A stretch of DNA of 11,507 nucleotides from Candidatus Eiseniibacteriota bacterium (GTDB lineage Bacteria; Eisenbacteria; RBG-16-71-46). The notes beneath the pieces are model-generated. The model saw only the letters and a list, made by a program, of their open reading frames with translations. It ran no database searches and was not told the origin of the DNA. The stretch spans positions 1-11,507 of the forward strand of contig CAIXRL010000636.1 of NCBI GenBank assembly GCA_903921835.1, in the 5' to 3' direction. The position numbers were made by a program, and so were the translations under genes. Positions 6,113-11,507 of this stretch are shown piece after piece (positions within the stretch are counted from its first letter, which is position 1; every line of letters starts with the position of its first letter).

Positions 6113-7747
6113 TTGCCGCCGCCCCGCCGTCGCCGCACCCAGGTTCCTCCGAGGGCCGCAGCTCCCGCGCCTGTCGCCGCGCCGGGTGCAGGCGCGTCCC
6201 TTGCCGTGGCTGCGCTGGGGCTCGCGGTCTTCCTGCTGCACGCCGCGTGGCTGTGGGCGTTCATGGTGGACGACGCGTTCATCTCGCTGCGCTACGCGCG
6301 CAACATCGCCGCGGGGCTGGGGCCCGTGTTCAACGCAGGCGAGCGCGTCGAGGGCTTCTCGAACCCGCTCCTGACCGGCCTGCTGGCGCTGCTCGCGCCC
6401 GTGGCCGGCGGCGTGAATGGGTTGCCGCTCGCTGCCCGCGCGTTGGGCGTGCTGGCCGGCGCCGGGGTGGTGGTGCTCGTGGCCCGCATGCCGCTGCGCG
6501 GCGGCGCGTGGAGCAACGCCCTGGCCGTGCTCGCGGTGGCGGCGTCCACCAGCTTCGCGCTCTGGTCCGTCGCGGGCCTGGAGACCGTGCCGTACTCGCT
6601 GCTCATCGTCGCGGGTCTGGCGGGGACGCTGGCGCCGCCCCGGCGCGCGGCGGGCCAGCTCGGGAGCGGCGCGCTGCTCGCCGCGATCGCGCTCTCGCGC
6701 CCCGAGGGTCCGCTGGTGGCGGCGGCCCTCGCCTTCGTGCAGCTGCGCAATCCGGCGACCCGCGGCGACCGCGCCGGCCGTGTGCGGATGCTGTTCGCCG
6801 CGCTCGTTCCGGTGCTCGCGTACGTCGTGTTCCGGCGGGCGTGGTATGGCCAGTGGGTGCCCAACACGTACTTCGCGAAGCACGTCCCGCTCGCGGTGGC
6901 CGTGCCCCGGGGCCTCGGGTACCTCGGGAGCTTCCTGGCGCAGCACGCGCGCGGCGTGGTGTTCGCGCCGGCGTTGCTCGCGCTCGCGCCCTCGCGGCGC
7001 AGCCGCGCGACCACGATCGCGCTCACCGTGCTCGCGGTCTACCTCCCGGCCGTGGTGCTGGTCGGGGGCGACTGGATGGACCAGCATCGCTTCATCGCGC
7101 CCGTCGTGCCGCTGCTCGCGCTGCCGCTCGCCGAGGGCGGGTGGGCGCTGGCGGAGCGCCTCAAGCGCGCCGCGCTGCCGGCCGGGGCCGGGCGGTTCGC
7201 GGGCCTCGTGGTCGCGGCCGTCGCGGCGATCGCGCTGCTGCTTCCCGAGCTCGCGGCGTCCGCGCAGGAGCGCGGGCGTTTCTGGGCGAACGCGCATCCC
7301 TACTACGACACCATGGGCCGCGTGGTCGCGAGCGTCGCGGATCCCGGCTGGACGGTCGCGGCGGGGGACATCGGCGCGATCGGGTGGTACGGGCGCGTGC
7401 GCGTGCTGGACCTGCTCGGGCTCGTCAACCCGGACATCGCCCATGGCCGCTCCTGGGATGCCGCGCAAGTCTGTGCGCAACGGCCCGAACTGGTCGTGCT
7501 CCACTACGACGATCGTCCACGGTCGAACTCGCGATGGCGGCGGCTGCCCATCACGGCATTCGAGAAGTTCTGGGTCGTTCCCCGCGCCCCGTTTCCGCTG
7601 CCGGGGTCGCTCCGCGTCCGCGCCGATGTACGCGACACGGTCGAGGCGCGACTGGCGCGGCTGCCGGTCTCGCTTCGCCGCTCGCTGGCGGGCGTCGATG
7701 CGCTGCTGCGGAGGCGGCAGCCGGACGGGTTGCCGCTGCCTTCCTGA
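6113..7747 (+). CDS. GT-C membrane glycosyltransferase, AftB-like
   Basis: The 544-residue polytopic protein opens with a Pro/Arg/Ala-rich cytoplasmic tail (1-28) and a first membrane helix (about 29-51). The block VDDAFISLRYARN follows, with Asp-Asp at 53-54, then GERVEGFSNPLLTG (76-89). These blocks are characteristic of GT-C proteins related to mycobacterial AftB, which transfer sugars from a decaprenyl-phosphate donor on the outer face of the membrane. GGDWMDQHRF (318-327) and a C-terminal soluble part with AAGDIGAIGWYGRVRVLDLLGL are also typical of this broad group. About ten membrane helices are apparent. The family resemblance is reasonably clear; the arabinose specificity of AftB should not be assumed. 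It follows another GT-C gene by 128 nt but seems to have its own promoter. Confidence 0.72.
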   Translation: MPPPRRRRTQVPPRAAAPAPVAAPGAGASLAVAALGLAVFLLHAAWLWAFMVDDAFISLRYARNIAAGLGPVFNAGERVEGFSNPLLTGLLALLAPVAGGVNGLPLAARALGVLAGAGVVVLVARMPLRGGAWSNALAVLAVAASTSFALWSVAGLETVPYSLLIVAGLAGTLAPPRRAAGQLGSGALLAAIALSRPEGPLVAAALAFVQLRNPATRGDRAGRVRMLFAALVPVLAYVVFRRAWYGQWVPNTYFAKHVPLAVAVPRGLGYLGSFLAQHARGVVFAPALLALAPSRRSRATTIALTVLAVYLPAVVLVGGDWMDQHRFIAPVVPLLALPLAEGGWALAERLKRAALPAGAGRFAGLVVAAVAAIALLLPELAASAQERGRFWANAHPYYDTMGRVVASVADPGWTVAAGDIGAIGWYGRVRVLDLLGLVNPDIAHGRSWDAAQVCAQRPELVVLHYDDRPRSNSRWRRLPITAFEKFWVVPRAPFPLPGSLRVRADVRDTVEARLARLPVSLRRSLAGVDALLRRRQPDGLPLPS

Positions 7748-8151
7748 GAGGGGATCCATCCGGAAGGGAGCGGCGCGCGATCGACCTTGGCGCCGAATCG
7801 GGCCCAAGTCGTCGCGGCGGGCGAGTGGTTCGTCGCCGGCGCGTCCGTGCGCGAGGCGTGCCCGCGAGAGGCATGTTGTCGCGCTCTCGCGCGTCGTCCC
7901 CGCGCGGCGCTGCGTGGTGAGACGTGCGGCCCTCGTGCGGGCGCCGAGTATGAGCGCGGCATGAAACGTGGCGCTTCCGACTCTGGTGTGGCCAGAAGCA
8001 CCGGTCTTTCCTGGCCGGGAAGCGCTCCCGCAGGCGCCAATCACTGGTGGGCCTGGGTGAATGGGGGAAGCGGCACCCGGCCGCGGCCGGGCCGTCCCAA
8101 CCGGGCGATTCATGAACCGCGAGCCGAGAGCGCGAGATGAGCGTCAGACGC
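7748..8151. other. Gap between convergent genes, no supported gene
   Basis: Several frames stay open here only because the DNA is GC-rich; none has a ribosome binding site or recognisable protein. The stretch holds several hairpins: GGCCAG 7990-7995 with CTGGCC 8011-8016; CGGGA 8016-8020 with TCCCG 8026-8030; and a strong element at 8065-8098. With the terminator at 8152-8215 and the remaining 60 nt, the whole gene-free gap is 528 nt. Confidence 0.5.
8065..8098. terminator. Strong GC hairpin between convergent genes
   Basis: CCCGGCCGCGGCCGGG at 8076-8091 is a perfect 16-nt palindrome. It is extended by CGG 8071-8073 with CCG 8092-8094 and GGG 8065-8067 with CCC 8096-8098. It lies about 320 nt after the plus-strand glycosyltransferase. 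No U-tract occurs on either side, so a terminator role is only suggested. Confidence 0.35.
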
Positions 8152-8215
8152 AAGAAACTCGACCGGCCGCGCCGCAGTCGTGTTGGAGACTCGATGAGGA
8201 CAGCGACCGGTCGAG
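8152..8215 (-). terminator. U-tract terminator of the FG-GAP gene
   Basis: On the minus strand CTCGACCGG (8215-8207) pairs perfectly with CCGGTCGAG (8166-8158). The arms enclose 40 nt, and TTTCTT (8157-8152) follows directly. It begins about 60 nt after the stop codon at 8276. The long enclosed segment makes it unusual, but the same layout follows fabI. Confidence 0.5.
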
Positions 8216-8275
8216 CTTCGCGGCGGATGGGGCGCAGATCGCGCTCGCAGGCCGCGGGCTCATGATTCGTCCGGG

Positions 8276-10771
8276 TCAACGCAGCAGCACGATCCGGGCG
8301 ATCCCCTCCCCGAAGCCCGCGCGCACGCGGACCAGGTAGACGCCGCGCGGGGATTCGGCGCCATCGTCGTCGCGGCCGTTCCAGCGCAGGCTCTGCTCGC
8401 CCGCGGGCAACACGCGCCCGGCCGACAGCGCGCAGACGCGCCGGCCGGCGACGTCGAAGACCTCGGCGTCCACGCGCCCGGCCGCCGGCAGCGCGAATCG
8501 CACTTGAACGCTTCCGTGCGCCGGACTCGGCCACGCGGGCAGGATCGCGAAGCGGGCCGGTGGCGCGCCGGGTCCAACGCCCACCACGGCGCCGCCCGTG
8601 TTGCGCAGCACCGAGACCGCGGCCGCGCCATTGGCGGCGACCACGAGGTCGGGCCGGCCGTCGCCGTTCAGGTCGCCGGCCGCAAGAGCGGCCGCCTGCA
8701 GGCCGACGCCGTAGTCGTTCTTGAGGTAGAACGTGCCGTCGCCGTGCCCGCGCAGGAACGACACGGTGCTGGTGGTGTAGTTCGAGACCGCGAGGTCGAG
8801 CTTGCCGTCCCGGTCGAGGTCCGCGATCGCCACGCCGCGCGCGCCGGCGCCCGCGCCGTAGTCCACGTGGGCCGCGAGCGTGCCGGTGCCGGTGCCGAGC
8901 AGCACGGAGACCGTGCCCGCGGTGTAGTTGGCGGTCACCACGTCGAGCTTGCCGTCGCCGTTGAGGTCGGCGATCGCCACGGCCTCGGGCAGTGAGCCCG
9001 TGGTGTACTCCACGTGCGCCGCGAACGCGCCGGCTCCCAGGCCGAGCAGCACCGACACCGAGTTGCCCGTCCCGTCGGCGACGATGAGGTCGGGCTTCGC
9101 GTCGCCATTCAGGTCGCCCACCGCGACCGCGTAGGGGTAGCCGCCCACGGCGACATCCACCTTCGCGGCGAACGTGCCGTCGCCGTTGCCGTGCAGCAGC
9201 GAGACGGTCGAGGCCGAGTAGTTGACCACGGCGAGGTCAGGCTTGCCGTCGCCGTCGAGGTCGGCGATCGCCACGCCGTAGGGCGCCGTGCCCGTGGCGT
9301 AGTCCACGTCCGGGGCGAACGCCCCGCCGCCCAGGCCCAGGTACACCATCGCAAAGTTGTTCGTCTGGCTGACCACCACCAGGTCGGGCCTGCCGTCCGC
9401 GTTCAGGTCGCCGCAGGCGAGCGCGCGGGGCTGGAGCCAGGTCACGTAGTCCGTGCGGGTGCCGAGCGACGCGTCGCCGTTGCCCGGCAGGACGCTGAGA
9501 CGTCCCGAACCGTAATCCGGCACCGCGGCGTCGAGCTTGCCGTCGGCGCCGAAGTCCGCGAGCACGACCGCGTATGGGTTGGTCAGCGTCGCGTAGTCCT
9601 GGCGCGCGAGGAAGCTGCCGTTGCCCAGCGACGGGAACATCCAGACGGTGCCGTCGGTACGGTTGGCCACGACGAGGTCGGTGTGGCCGTCGAGGTTCAG
9701 GTCGCCGAACGCCGCGCACTGCGGGTTGAGCCCGGCCGCGTAGTCGGACCGCACGCTGAACGTGCCGGAGCCGAGGTTGTAGAGCACCGACGCGGTCGCG
9801 CCGTCGTAGTTGGCGACCGCGAGGTCGAGCCTGCCGTCGCCGTTGACGTCCGCAAGCGCGACCGAGCGCGGCCCGGGACCGGTGGGGTAGTTCACCGTGG
9901 CCGCGAACGAGCCCGTGCCCGTCCCCATGAGCACCGAGACCGTGGCGGGCGTGTAGTTCGCCGCCACGATGTCGAGCTTGCCGTCGCCGTTGACGTCGCC
10001 CACGGTCACCGCGGTGCAGCCGGCGCCGGTGGTGAAGTCGGTCTTCGCGCCGAACGTGCCGGTGCCGGAGTTGAGCAGCACCGAGACCGTGCTGTCGCTC
10101 GTGTTGGCGGTGACGATGTCGGGCTTGCCGCTGCCGTCGAGGTCGCCCACCGCGATGGCCGTCGGGTGGCTGCCGGTGATGTAGTCCAGCTTCGCGGCGA
10201 GCGTGCCCGTGCCGCTGCCGATCAGCACCGAGACGGTGCTCGAGAGCAGGTTCACCACCATCACGTCCGGCTTGCCGTCGCCGTTCACGTCGGCGACCGC
10301 GACGCCGGCAGGGTTCGAGCCCGTGGCGTAGTCGACCTTGGCCGCGAACGCGCCGCCCCCGGTGCCCAGCAGGACGGAGACCGTGTTGCTGCCGCGGTTC
10401 GCCACCACCAGGTCGGGCTTGCCGTCGGCGTTCAGGTCGGCGACCGCGATGGAGATGGGATAGACGCCGGTGACGTAGTCCACGCGCGGGGCGAGCGTGC
10501 CGTCGCTGAGTCCCAGGAATACCGTAACGCGCGCGCCGGTATACCCGGTCACGATCAGGTCGGGGCGCCCGTCGGCGTTCACGTCGGCGACGACGACCGA
10601 GTACGGGCTCGACCCCGTGTCGTACGACTGCGCGGCGGCGAACAACTGGGCCGCATGGGCCGCCCGCGGCGACAGGCTCGTGTAGACCAGCAGAAGTGAG
10701 AGGACCAGCGTGCAAAGCTGTCGCAGCAGCTCCCGCGTGGAAGCGGAAACCGAACGCGTACCGAGGATCAT
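8276..10771 (-). CDS. Secreted FG-GAP/VCBS repeat protein with FlgD-like Ig C-terminus
   Basis: The 831-residue protein begins with a long signal peptide: a polar start, a hydrophobic core TLVLSLLLVY (21-30) and a likely cleavage after AHA at 40. Residues 50-733 are fourteen consecutive repeats, thirteen of exactly 49 residues and a last one of 47. Each carries a DxNxDGxxD-type calcium site of the FG-GAP/integrin-alpha kind. The count suggests two seven-bladed beta-propellers. Residues 734-831 are a FlgD/Fn3-like Ig module (FDVAGRRV; LRWNGRDDDG; SPRGVYLVRV) that often acts as a C-terminal secretion or anchoring domain in FCB-group and related bacteria. The protein is therefore probably exported and surface-attached or released, with a binding or structural role; the ligand is unknown. 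ATG 10771 is chosen because GGAGG lies 5 nt upstream and the signal peptide follows. The open frame continues upstream to 11203 without coding character. Confidence 0.9.
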   Translation of the reverse strand: MILGTRSVSASTRELLRQLCTLVLSLLLVYTSLSPRAAHAAQLFAAAQSYDTGSSPYSVVVADVNADGRPDLIVTGYTGARVTVFLGLSDGTLAPRVDYVTGVYPISIAVADLNADGKPDLVVANRGSNTVSVLLGTGGGAFAAKVDYATGSNPAGVAVADVNGDGKPDVMVVNLLSSTVSVLIGSGTGTLAAKLDYITGSHPTAIAVGDLDGSGKPDIVTANTSDSTVSVLLNSGTGTFGAKTDFTTGAGCTAVTVGDVNGDGKLDIVAANYTPATVSVLMGTGTGSFAATVNYPTGPGPRSVALADVNGDGRLDLAVANYDGATASVLYNLGSGTFSVRSDYAAGLNPQCAAFGDLNLDGHTDLVVANRTDGTVWMFPSLGNGSFLARQDYATLTNPYAVVLADFGADGKLDAAVPDYGSGRLSVLPGNGDASLGTRTDYVTWLQPRALACGDLNADGRPDLVVVSQTNNFAMVYLGLGGGAFAPDVDYATGTAPYGVAIADLDGDGKPDLAVVNYSASTVSLLHGNGDGTFAAKVDVAVGGYPYAVAVGDLNGDAKPDLIVADGTGNSVSVLLGLGAGAFAAHVEYTTGSLPEAVAIADLNGDGKLDVVTANYTAGTVSVLLGTGTGTLAAHVDYGAGAGARGVAIADLDRDGKLDLAVSNYTTSTVSFLRGHGDGTFYLKNDYGVGLQAAALAAGDLNGDGRPDLVVAANGAAAVSVLRNTGGAVVGVGPGAPPARFAILPAWPSPAHGSVQVRFALPAAGRVDAEVFDVAGRRVCALSAGRVLPAGEQSLRWNGRDDDGAESPRGVYLVRVRAGFGEGIARIVLLR
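8573..10624 (-). repeat. Fourteen tandem 49-residue (147-bp) FG-GAP units
   Basis: Counting by hand, repeats 1-13 are each exactly 49 residues and repeat 14 is 47, with no internal insertion or deletion. The motif is complete (D-x-N/D-x-D-G-x-x-D) in eleven units. Three have a single change: unit 4 DLDGSGKPD, unit 8 DFGADGKLD and unit 11 DLNGDAKPD. Units 7-9 are the most diverged, at the midpoint. Confidence 0.9.
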
Positions 10772-10776
10772 GGCGG

Positions 10777-10781
10777 CCTCC
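10777..10781 (-). promoter_or_regulatory. Shine-Dalgarno GGAGG of the FG-GAP gene
   Basis: On the minus strand GGAGG precedes ATG 10771 by 5 nt, within CCGGAGG (10783-10777). The same CCGGAGG occurs again at 10875-10869 in the 5' leader. Confidence 0.75.
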
Positions 10782-10868
10782 GGAGCGCCCGGCTGCGTGC
10801 CACCGCTGTGCCCCTTCCGGGGCGGGCCGGGCGAACGATCCTGCGAATCCTCGAGCCTGGCTTTCACG

Positions 10869-10901
10869 CCTCCGGATTCGCGGGACCGGAGGAAGAGTGT
10901 A
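10869..10901 (-). promoter_or_regulatory. Candidate -10 element and 5'-leader hairpin of the FG-GAP gene
   Basis: TACACT (minus strand, 10901-10896) is a fair -10 hexamer, but no convincing -35 hexamer lies 17-18 nt upstream. Transcription would start near 10889. CCTCCGG (10892-10886) pairs perfectly with CCGGAGG (10875-10869), forming a 7-bp hairpin with a 10-nt loop close to the 5' end, and could alternatively pair with the identical CCGGAGG at the ribosome binding site. Confidence 0.3.
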
Positions 10902-11125
10902 TCACCACGGCCGGGCGTGCAGGGGGAGGAGCACCGGCGAGTGCCGGGCACGTGGAGCCGAACCTCAGGCCGCCCTTCCCACGACCAGCACGCAGCAGGT
11001 TTCGTTTGCGGGAATGGCCTTACGGACGAGAAGCGCCAGGAGGCGCGGGCAAGGGTGGCCGAGAAGCGAGATGTCGCGCTGGCGCACAAGGCGGAGCAGG
11101 GCGCATCAGGCCGCGGCCGCCTGCG
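10902..11125. other. Gene-free spacer between fabI terminator and FG-GAP promoter region
   Basis: Frames are open on both strands but lack starts with ribosome binding sites or recognisable protein. A small hairpin, CCGGC 10934-10938 with GCCGG 10943-10947, is visible. Nothing else is supported. Confidence 0.4.
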
Positions 11126-11189
11126 AAAGAAACCGTGCCCTGGGGCGCGGCGCCGGCACCGGGCTTCGAGGCCTGGGGAGCCAGGGCAC
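11126..11189 (-). terminator. U-tract terminator of fabI
   Basis: On the minus strand GTGCCCTGG (11189-11181) pairs perfectly with CCAGGGCAC (11143-11135). The arms enclose a 37-nt GC-rich segment, and GG then TTTCTTT (11132-11126) follows. Such a T-rich run is rare in this DNA. It begins about 68 nt after the fabI stop, and is favoured over the nearer U-less hairpin at 11202-11231. Confidence 0.6.
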
Positions 11190-11201
11190 CGGCTCAACGC
11201 C

Positions 11202-11231
11202 ACGGGCCGCCGGATTTCCCCGCCGGCCCGT
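11202..11231 (-). other. 8-bp hairpin just after fabI
   Basis: ACGGGCCG 11202-11209 and CGGCCCGT 11224-11231 are exact reverse complements with a 14-nt loop, 26 nt after the fabI stop. No U-tract follows. It may be a 3'-end stabilising stem ahead of the terminator at 11126-11189. Confidence 0.4.
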
Positions 11232-11256
11232 AGCGGCTTCAGCGTGAGCGCCCCGC

Positions 11257-11507
11257 CTACATCCCCAGGATATGCCAGCCCGCGTCCACGTACAGCGTGG
11301 TGCCCGTGATGCCGCTGGCGAGGTCGGAGAGCAGGAACAGGCCTGCGGTGCCGACCTCTTCCTTGGTGATGTTGCGCTCCAGCGGCGCGGCGCCGCCGTG
11401 TTCCTTGAGCATCTCGGTGAAGCCGTGGATACCGCGCGCGGCCAGCGTGCTCACGGGGCCGGCGGAGAGGGCGTTGACGCGGATGCCCCTGGCGCCCAGC
11501 TCGTAGG
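11257..11507 (-). CDS. fabI: Enoyl-[acyl-carrier-protein] reductase FabI, C-terminal part
   Basis: The last 82 residues of FabI are visible; the gene continues past the right edge, and full-length proteins are about 260 residues. FabI reduces trans-2-enoyl-ACP with NAD(P)H in the last step of each fatty-acid elongation cycle in the cytoplasm. The segment starts YELGARGIRVNALSAGP, and SAGP followed by STLAARGI matches the FabI-specific SAGPxxTLAA block of the short-chain dehydrogenase fold. EEVGTAGLFLLSDLASGITG and the closing VDAGWHILGM are the expected C-terminus. The catalytic Tyr/Lys and the Gly-rich cofactor site lie outside the window. FabI, and not FabK, FabL or FabV, is indicated. The FG-GAP gene lies 485 nt downstream on the same strand, beyond a terminator, so it is not co-transcribed. 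Confidence 0.95.
   Translation of the reverse strand, partial: YELGARGIRVNALSAGPVSTLAARGIHGFTEMLKEHGGAAPLERNITKEEVGTAGLFLLSDLASGITGTTLYVDAGWHILGM

Noticed and set aside
7980..8100. Cobalamin or c-di-GMP riboswitch in the convergent gap
   Set aside because: Some GGGAA- and GCC-like fragments occur, but the conserved cores are missing and no gene start lies downstream on either strand.
5873..8113. 746-codon open frame on the minus strand
   Set aside because: It is antisense to the second glycosyltransferase, with Arg/Gly/His-rich text and no ribosome binding site or motif.
7787..8140. 117-codon plus-strand ORF in the convergent gap
   Set aside because: It has no ribosome binding site, its composition changes along its length and no family is recognised; open frames of this size are expected by chance at this GC content.
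9014..10699. 561-codon open frame on the plus strand opposite the FG-GAP repeats
   Set aside because: It is the complement of the repetitive, GC-rich blades and gives periodic Val/Asp/Arg/His text with no family; the minus strand has a signal peptide, repeats and a ribosome binding site.
11000..11125. Charged, helical-looking plus-strand frame (TDEKRQEARARVAEKR and onward)
   Set aside because: It has a coding-like third-position bias, but no start codon with a ribosome binding site, and it continues into unlikely sequence; it could at most be a gene remnant.
10772..11203. N-terminal extension of the FG-GAP protein to 11203
   Set aside because: The extra 144 residues are Arg/Ser/Pro-rich with no motif and would bury the signal peptide; ATG 10771 has GGAGG 5 nt upstream.
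1..11507. CRISPR array, insertion sequence, rRNA or tRNA
   Set aside because: There are no spaced direct repeats, no transposase gene with flanking inverted repeats, and no cloverleaf or rRNA motif that I could find by eye.

Overview
The window is a very GC-rich bacterial chromosomal segment with codons ending mostly in G or C. It contains no mobile element, CRISPR array or rRNA/tRNA gene that I can see. A large extracellular FG-GAP protein ends in a FlgD/T9SS-like Ig module, FabI is the FabI type, and GT-C glycosyltransferases are present. This combination recalls uncultivated high-GC lineages of the FCB group and its neighbours (for example Candidatus Eisenbacteria or Gemmatimonadota-like bacteria). 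That placement is an inference from protein style only.

Layout. Positions 1-62 (minus) may be the N-terminus of a truncated gene. Positions 275-1114 (plus) encode an unrecognised secreted protein with a strong Shine-Dalgarno sequence, followed by a terminator-like hairpin. msrA (1243-1800) follows with its own hairpin. Next comes the sulfur-assimilation block: a promoter, a 30-codon leader ORF with four consecutive Cys codons (1910-2002), alternative RNA hairpins (1959-2066), then cysK (2136-3086) and cysE (3098-3868). Two GT-C-type membrane glycosyltransferases follow: one with a C-terminal TPR-like region (3933-5984), and one AftB-like with a TTG start (6113-7747). The second is preceded by a promoter with an 11-bp inverted repeat embedded in it. 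A 528-nt gap separates convergent genes. On the minus strand are the FG-GAP beta-propeller protein (8276-10771) and, upstream of it, the 3' end of fabI (11257 to the window edge). Each of these two has a U-tract terminator.

The most exciting feature is the cysK leader. A short ORF, MKRTRTEHRT-CCCC-..., starts about 11 nt after a -10 element and has no Shine-Dalgarno sequence, so it is probably leaderless. It lies 133 nt upstream of the cysteine synthase gene. The RNA behind the Cys codons can be drawn as classical 1:2, 2:3 and 3:4 mutually exclusive pairings, and a CCTCC inside the leader complements the cysK Shine-Dalgarno sequence. This fits a cysteine-sensing attenuator controlling a cysK-cysE operon. 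Poly-cysteine leader ORFs are known from mycobacteria; I know of no description in a lineage like this one. CysE ends in an isoleucine after a flexible tail, as needed to dock into CysK, so the operon probably also forms the cysteine synthase complex. Sensing would then occur both at the RNA level and at the protein level.
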